From contig NZ_BDBK01000012.1 in the NCBI RefSeq assembly GCF_001612945.1, positions 558,001-622,000 on the forward strand: 64,000 nucleotides of DNA, read 5' to 3'. Below are positions 59,185 to 64,000 of the stretch, in pieces; positions within the stretch are counted from its first letter, which is position 1; every line of letters starts with the position of its first letter. Both the position numbers and the translations under genes were made by a program. The stretch comes from Nocardia inohanensis NBRC 100128 (GTDB lineage Bacteria > Actinomycetota > Actinomycetes > Mycobacteriales > Mycobacteriaceae). The notes beneath the pieces were generated by a model, which saw nothing but the letters and a program-made list of their open reading frames with translations, did no database searches and had not been told where the DNA came from.

Positions 59185-60107
59185 CGGCCCGACCGGTGGA
59201 TGACTTCCCGCGCCATGGCGCGATAGGCCTCGGCGCCACCGGATTTCGGCGCCCAGGTGGTGATGGGTTCACCGGCGACGCTGGCGTCGGGGAAGCGCAC
59301 GGTCCGCGAGATCACCGTGTCGTAGACGAGGTCGCCGAACACCTCCACCACGCGCGTCATCACCTGACGCGAATGCAGCAAACGGGCATCGAACATGGTG
59401 ACAACGATGCCGTACAGGGTCAGCTCGGGATTCAGCCGGTCCCTGACCTTCTCGACGGTGTCGTTCAGCAGGGCCAGGCCGCGCAGTGAGAAGTACTCGC
59501 ATTCCATCGGAATGATGACGCCGTCGGAGCAGGCCAGCGCGTTCACGGTGAGCAGGCCGAGCGAGGGCTGGCAGTCGATGAGGATGTAGTCGTAGCGGCT
59601 GCGCAGCGGCGCCAGCGCGCGCCCCAGGGTGTGCTCCCGGCCCACCTCGTTGACGAGCTGGATCTCCGCCGCGGACAGGTCGATATTGGACGGCAGCAGG
59701 TCCATGTTCTCGACCTTGGTATTCATCAGCACGTCTTCCACGCGCACCTTGCCGTTGCCGATGAGCAGGTTGTGCACGGTCAGATCGAGATCATGGTGCG
59801 CCACACCGAGACCCGCCGACAGCGCCCCCTGCGGGTCCAGGTCGACCAGCAGCACCTTGCGCCCGCATTCGGCCAGCGCCGCACCGAGATTGATGGTCGA
59901 GGTGGTCTTGCCGACCCCGCCCTTCTGATTACACATGGCCACGATCAGCGCGTCACCGGAGTGATCCGCCTCGCCGGGCTCCGGAATCTCACGCAAAGGA
60001 CGTCCGGTCGGACCTAGCTCCGCGCTGCCGGTGGCCACATCCGCGGCCTCCCACAGGGTTTGCGCGGCGGTTTCGATCCGCTGGCCCGCACCACCGGTAG
60101 TCGTCAC
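59181..60107 (-). CDS. ParA-family ATPase (SMC-cluster type)
   Basis: 308 residues from GTG 60107, set by AAGGAG at ideal distance. The deviant Walker A is CNQKGGVGKTTSTINLGAAL (about 58-77), with LLVDLDPQGALSAGLG, the switch LIDCQPSLGLLTVNAL and the EYFSLRGLALLNDTVEKVRD region typical of the Soj/ParA type. The partner parB is not adjacent; this is the second, scpAB-linked ParA found in mycobacteria (Rv1708-like), whose exact role in chromosome handling is less clear than that of the origin-linked ParA. Confidence 0.92.
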   Translation of the reverse strand: MTTTGGAGQRIETAAQTLWEAADVATGSAELGPTGRPLREIPEPGEADHSGDALIVAMCNQKGGVGKTTSTINLGAALAECGRKVLLVDLDPQGALSAGLGVAHHDLDLTVHNLLIGNGKVRVEDVLMNTKVENMDLLPSNIDLSAAEIQLVNEVGREHTLGRALAPLRSRYDYILIDCQPSLGLLTVNALACSDGVIIPMECEYFSLRGLALLNDTVEKVRDRLNPELTLYGIVVTMFDARLLHSRQVMTRVVEVFGDLVYDTVISRTVRFPDASVAGEPITTWAPKSGGAEAYRAMAREVIHRSGR

Positions 60108-60271
60108 GTCCGCTGCTCCTTCGACGTTCCTGCCCTTGCCCCGCCCGCAGCTGGTGTGCCGGTGGACGGCGCGCCCGGCCGCGTGTGCGGACCGGTCCCT
60201 ACTAGACGCTACCGTCTGTTCGCGCAAGACCTATGTTCGGACACGCGCCCTAAACCTGCACTTCAGACTAC

Positions 60272-61192
60272 CTAGCGCGCACGCGGATGGGCTGTCGCCC
60301 AGACCTCGTGCAACGTGCCGACGGTTACCAGAGTGTAGATCTGGGTCGTCGTCACCGAGGCATGACCGAGTAACTCCTGTACCACGCGTACATCCGCGCC
60401 ACCGTCCAGCAGATGCGTGGCGAACGAATGCCGCAGCGTGTGCGGGGACACCTGAGCTGCGATTCCGGCCCGTTCGGCGGCGGATTGCAGGGTCTGCCAA
60501 GCGGTTTGGCGCGATAGCCGGCCACCGCGATGATTCAGGAACAGCGCGCTGTTGCCGCGCCCGTGCGATGCCAGCGCGGGCCGCCCCCGCACCAGATACG
60601 CGTCGACGGCGGCCAGCGCCGGCCGCCCGATCGGCACCATCCGCTGCTTTCCGCCCTTGCCGCGCAAGACGACTGCCCGTTCGGGCGTGTCGATATCGTC
60701 GACGTCCAGCCCGGTGATCTCGGAAATCCGTGCCCCCGTGGAGTACAGCAACTCCAGCAGCGCCCGGTCCCGCAGCCCGCGCGGCCCCTCGGCGAGGTCG
60801 CCCCCGGCCGCCTCCAGCAATCGCGAAACCTGCTCATACGGCAGTGCTTTCGGCAGCCGACGCGCCGGTGTCGGCGGTTTCACCGGATGCGCCACATCCC
60901 CCTCGGTGATCCCCTCCGCCGCCGCGAACTTGTGCAGCCCGCGCACCGCCACCAGCGCCCGCGCCGCCGAACTCGCCGCCAGCGCCGGATGATCCGCGTC
61001 CCCGGCCCGCAACGCGACCATGAATTCACCGATATCGGTCTCCGACACCCGTGCCAAGGACTCGACCCCCCGACCGCTCAGAAACGCTTGATACCGCCCG
61101 AGATCCCGCCGGTAAGCCGCGAGCGTATTGCGCGCGGCACCCCGCTCCACCGTCAAATGATCGAGGTAGGCGTCGATTTGCCGTGTCAGCAC
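60272..61192 (-). CDS. xerD: site-specific tyrosine recombinase XerD
   Basis: 306 residues from the GTG at 61190-61192. All active-site residues are in place: Arg155 (STGARISEITG), Lys182 (RGKGGKQRMVP), His251 and Arg254 (SPHTLRHSFATHLL), His277 (LLGHASVTTTQ) and Tyr286 (IYTLV). Length and the SAM-like N-terminal domain (DAYLDHLTVERGAARNTLAA) match XerD, which with XerC resolves chromosome dimers at dif. Its position next to a Nudix gene and pyrG is as in mycobacteria. The 164-nt gap to parA and 211-nt gap to the Nudix gene show no gene. Confidence 0.93.
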   Translation of the reverse strand: MLTRQIDAYLDHLTVERGAARNTLAAYRRDLGRYQAFLSGRGVESLARVSETDIGEFMVALRAGDADHPALAASSAARALVAVRGLHKFAAAEGITEGDVAHPVKPPTPARRLPKALPYEQVSRLLEAAGGDLAEGPRGLRDRALLELLYSTGARISEITGLDVDDIDTPERAVVLRGKGGKQRMVPIGRPALAAVDAYLVRGRPALASHGRGNSALFLNHRGGRLSRQTAWQTLQSAAERAGIAAQVSPHTLRHSFATHLLDGGADVRVVQELLGHASVTTTQIYTLVTVGTLHEVWATAHPRAR

Positions 61193-61403
61193 GGCACGCT
61201 TCCGGGCATGCCGCCCATCATGGCAGCACCCACCGACAGCCGAGCCGACCACGTACCGCGCGGTGTGTTTTGCATGGTCGGCCGCAGAACCCTTCAGCCG
61301 CGAGAAATTCCCGGCGACCGAGCTCGGGCACACCTGTTCGCGGTGGCTGGACGGCATGGCATGGAACGAGCCGACTTCGTGCCTGCCCTGTTGAAGTAGG
61401 CGA

Positions 61404-62078
61404 CTAGCTTTGTGCCGCCTTGCGATCCAGGAAGGCCGTGGGCATGCCGGGCCAGGGCGCGTCCGCCGGGCGGAGTTCGGCGCCGGTGGCGCGGGCGGTG
61501 GTCAGGGCGAGAACGCCCGCTACCGCAGTGGCATTGGTGATCTCACCGGCCAGCGCCTGCCGGACCGCTTCGGCGAGCGGCACCCGCAGGACCTGGAGGT
61601 CGGCCTCTTCCCCTTCGGGGTCCGGCTGGTGTGTGTCGTACAGACCGGTCGCGTAGTAGACGCGCAGGGCCTCGTCGGTAAAGCCGGGCGAGAGCGCCAC
61701 ATCCACCAGCACGGCCCATTCGCGGGCGGCCAGCCCGGTCTCCTCGGCCAGTTCGCGTTTGGCGGCTTCGAGCGGATCTTCGCCCTGCTTGTCCAGCAGC
61801 CCGGCGGGCAGCTCGAGGAGTCGCCGGCCGATGGGATGGCGGTACTGGTTGATCAGTACCAGGTTGTCGTGCTCGTCCACCGCGGCGACGGCGACCGCGC
61901 CGTGGTGTTCGATCACTTCGCGTTCGGCGATCTTGCCGCCGGGCATGACCACCTGATCCAGCCGCAGGGCCAGGATCGCGCCCGAGTAGACGGTGCGGCT
62001 GGAGACGATGTCGAACTCGTGCGAACCGGGCGCCGAATCCGGAGACTCGGCGCCCTTATCGCCTTGCGAGGATGTCAT
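61404..62078 (-). CDS. Nudix hydrolase (ADP-ribose pyrophosphatase-like)
   Basis: 224 residues, start overlapping the pyrG stop (ATGA). The Nudix box reads GEDPLEAAKRELAEETGLAA, with the downstream WAVLVDVALSPGFTDEALRV as in ADP-ribose pyrophosphatases, and the N-terminal VVMPGGKIAEREVIEHHGAV is the family strand. It probably hydrolyses ADP-ribose or related nucleoside diphosphate derivatives. The same gene follows pyrG in M. tuberculosis (Rv1700). Confidence 0.92.
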   Translation of the reverse strand: MTSSQGDKGAESPDSAPGSHEFDIVSSRTVYSGAILALRLDQVVMPGGKIAEREVIEHHGAVAVAAVDEHDNLVLINQYRHPIGRRLLELPAGLLDKQGEDPLEAAKRELAEETGLAAREWAVLVDVALSPGFTDEALRVYYATGLYDTHQPDPEGEEADLQVLRVPLAEAVRQALAGEITNATAVAGVLALTTARATGAELRPADAPWPGMPTAFLDRKAAQS

Positions 62079-63802
62079 TTAGACACTTTCTCACCCTCTT
62101 CGGCCGAAACCGAAGCGGCGATCTCCACCGGGAGCTGTTCGGCGGCCTTGTATTTCAACGCGGCCTGGATCAGCGCGGCGAACAGCGGATGCGGCCGGGT
62201 GGGACGCGACTTGAGCTCCGGGTGCGCCTGGGTGGCGACGAAGAACGGGTGCTTGTCCTGCGGTAGCTCGACGAACTCGACCAGGTGCCCGTCGGGCGAG
62301 GTGCCGGAGAACTTCAGGCCGCTCTTGGCGATCTTGTCGCGGTAGGTGTTGTTGACCTCGAAGCGATGCCGGTGCCGCTCGGACACCTCGGTCGCGCCGT
62401 AGGCCGCCGCCACGACCGAACCCTTTTGCAGCACAGCGGGGTACGCGCCCAGGCGCATGGTGCCGCCCAGGTCGGCCTCGCCGGCCACGATCTGCTCCTG
62501 GTCGGCCATGGTCGAGATGACCGGGTACTTCACATCCGGTTCGAACTCGGTCGAGTTGGCATCGGTCATACCGACCGAGCGCGCCGCCTCGATGACCACG
62601 CATTGCAGGCCCAGGCACAGGCCCAGCAGCGGAATGCCGCGTTCGCGGGCGTACTTGATCGCCCCGACCTTGCCCTCGATGCCGCGGATGCCGAATCCGC
62701 CGGGGATCAGCACCCCGTCCACATCGGAGAGATGCTGGCGGGCACCGGCTTCGGTCTCGCACTCGTCGGACTGCACCCAGCGGATGTTCACCTTGGCCTG
62801 CGCGCCGAACCCGCCGGCCCGCAGCGCTTCGGTGACCGAGAGGTACGCGTCCGGCAGATCGACGTACTTGCCGACCAGCGCGACGGTGACCTGTTCGCGT
62901 GGGTTGTGCACGCGATCGAGCAGATCGCCCCAGACCGTCCAGTCCACGTCGCGGAAGGGCAGGCCCAGGCGGCGCACCACGTACGCGTCCAGGCCCTCGC
63001 GGTGCAGCACCTTCGGAATGTCGTAGATCGACGGCGCGTCCGGGGTGGAGATGCAGGCGTCGACATCGACGTCGCACATCAGCGCGATCTTGTTCTTGAG
63101 CCCCTGCGGCACCTCCCGGTCACAACGCAGGATCAGCGCGTCGGGCTGGATACCGATATTGCGCAGCGCCGCCACCGAATGCTGGGTCGGCTTGGTCTTC
63201 AGCTCGCCCGAGGGACCCAGGTAGGGCACCAGCGTGACGTGCAGGAAGAAGCAATTGTCGCGACCCACCTCGTGGCGAATCTGCCGGGCCGCCTCGAGGA
63301 ACGGCTGCGACTCGATATCGCCCACGGTGCCACCGATTTCGGTGATCACCACATCCGGCACCTGCCCGTGCAGGTCCGGCCCCGACATCGCGAGGATGCG
63401 GCTCTTGATCTCATCGGTGATATGCGGGATCACCTGCACGGTGTCGCCGAGGTACTCCCCCCGGCGCTCCTTGGCGATCACCTTCGAATAGACCTGCCCG
63501 GTGGTGACATTGGCGTCGCCCGACAGATCCCGATCGAGAAAGCGTTCGTAGTGGCCGACATCGAGGTCCGTTTCCGCGCCGTCCTCGGTCACGAACACCT
63601 CACCGTGCTGGAAGGGGTTCATGGTGCCGGGATCGACATTGAGATACGGATCCAACTTCTGCATGGTGACGCGGAGACCGCGTGACGTGAGCAGCTGACC
63701 GAGGCTGGAGGCGGTCAGACCCTTACCGAGTGAAGAGGCGACACCGCCGGAGACGAAGATGTGTTTCGTGGCCGCGCGCGCCGGAATCCGTGATTGACCC
63801 AC
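62075..63802 (-). CDS. pyrG: CTP synthase
   Basis: 575 residues from GTG 63802. The N-terminal amidoligase domain starts KHIFVSGGVASSLGKGLTAS and contains ITEIGGTVGDIESQPFLEAA; the C-terminal class I glutamine amidotransferase domain has the nucleophile in LLGLCLGLQCVVIEAARSVG (GLCLG) and the His-Glu pair in THAHPELKSRP-like FVATQAHPELKSRPTRP. It aminates UTP to CTP with glutamine and ATP, allosterically controlled by GTP. It is the first gene after mctB in this minus-strand group. Confidence 0.97.
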   Translation of the reverse strand: MGQSRIPARAATKHIFVSGGVASSLGKGLTASSLGQLLTSRGLRVTMQKLDPYLNVDPGTMNPFQHGEVFVTEDGAETDLDVGHYERFLDRDLSGDANVTTGQVYSKVIAKERRGEYLGDTVQVIPHITDEIKSRILAMSGPDLHGQVPDVVITEIGGTVGDIESQPFLEAARQIRHEVGRDNCFFLHVTLVPYLGPSGELKTKPTQHSVAALRNIGIQPDALILRCDREVPQGLKNKIALMCDVDVDACISTPDAPSIYDIPKVLHREGLDAYVVRRLGLPFRDVDWTVWGDLLDRVHNPREQVTVALVGKYVDLPDAYLSVTEALRAGGFGAQAKVNIRWVQSDECETEAGARQHLSDVDGVLIPGGFGIRGIEGKVGAIKYARERGIPLLGLCLGLQCVVIEAARSVGMTDANSTEFEPDVKYPVISTMADQEQIVAGEADLGGTMRLGAYPAVLQKGSVVAAAYGATEVSERHRHRFEVNNTYRDKIAKSGLKFSGTSPDGHLVEFVELPQDKHPFFVATQAHPELKSRPTRPHPLFAALIQAALKYKAAEQLPVEIAASVSAEEGEKVSK

Positions 63803-63943
63803 GGGACTTCACGGTAACACGTCTTCGGGATGCCGATCGAATGCCACGCACGTCGGTTGCTCACGATTGGCTCGATTTCCGGCCCGCCCGGCTACATTTC
63901 CCGCCACCTGGGCCGAGTCTGCCGGCGCGGCGTGCGGATTCGG

Positions 63944-64000
63944 TCAGCGCGGCATGGCGGCGACTGTGAGCGAGGTCGCCTTCGCGCCGGTGCCGTATCG
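63944..64000 (-). CDS. mctB: C-terminus of MctB-like copper transport/outer-membrane channel protein (partial)
   Basis: The last 57 nt encode, in the frame running in from the right edge, RYGTGAKATSLTVAAMPR followed by TGA (63944-63946). From memory, the end of M. tuberculosis Rv1698 (MctB, which lies just upstream of pyrG) has the same HYGTG...SVTV pattern. Position and sequence agree, but only 18 residues are visible. The 141-nt gap to pyrG should carry the pyrG promoter, which I cannot point to. Confidence 0.7.
   Translation of the reverse strand, partial: RYGTGAKATSLTVAAMPR

Noticed and set aside
60272..61192. XerD-type gene as sign of an integrated element
   Set aside because: It lies in the conserved pyrG-nudix-xerD-parA order, so it is the chromosomal recombinase, not a phage or island integrase.
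63966..64000. GTG start (GTGAGCGAGGTC...) of a plus-strand gene at the right edge
   Set aside because: The opposite strand encodes the conserved MctB C-terminus with a proper stop; the plus-strand reading has no ribosome site.

Overview
This is high-GC actinobacterial DNA, most likely from Nocardia or a close mycolic-acid-bearing relative. The evidence is an antigen-85-type mycolyltransferase, a Cfp30B-like glyoxalase-fold protein, many GTG and TTG starts, and at the right end the order mctB-pyrG-nudix-xerD-parA-scpA-scpB-rluB-cmk-der, which is known from Mycobacterium. No tRNA, rRNA, CRISPR array, insertion sequence or prophage was seen.

Layout. 1-10.4 kb is a patchwork of small accessory units: a LysR/MFS divergent pair, an epoxide hydrolase, WYL and MarR regulators, tandem glyoxalase-fold and SRPBCC proteins, an orphan NarI-like membrane protein next to flavodoxin and sigma-factor remnants, and two secreted hydrolases. 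10.4-11.4 kb carries a mycolyltransferase. 11.5-20.5 kb (all minus strand) holds an acyl-CoA ligase/acyl-CoA dehydrogenase pair and then a tightly coupled set: ThDP enzyme, SRPBCC protein, KASIII-like enzyme and PLP aminotransferase, followed by an OhrR-like MarR. This looks like a small biosynthetic pathway that I cannot match to a known one. 20.9-23.4 kb has two tandem PucR-type regulators. 23.4-30.6 kb is one operon with three membrane Ser/Thr kinases that share a four-cysteine ectodomain, one lipoprotein and a serine hydrolase. 31-33.7 kb has an AcoR-like activator and a glyoxalase-fold protein.

33.7-42 kb (minus strand) is a specialised isoprenoid operon: two trans-prenyltransferase homologues, ispH, dxs, ispG and a GH76 glycosidase. 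One prenyltransferase homologue has degenerate aspartate-rich motifs, and no recognisable terpene synthase is present. 42.4-53.3 kb has a 3-hydroxyacyl-CoA dehydrogenase, a GNAT protein, a second LysR/MFS pair, a P450, an acyltransferase, a polytopic membrane protein, and an ABC exporter controlled by a divergent TetR with a clear 45-bp palindromic operator.

53.4-64 kb (minus strand) is housekeeping: CTP synthase, a Nudix hydrolase, XerD-type recombinase, ParA, the ScpAB condensin partners, an RluB-type pseudouridine synthase with a very long Gly/Ser/Arg repeat, cytidylate kinase and the ribosome-assembly GTPase Der. Most junctions here are 4-nt stop/start overlaps, which suggests translational coupling. 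The window cuts through a LysR gene at the left edge and through mctB at the right edge.
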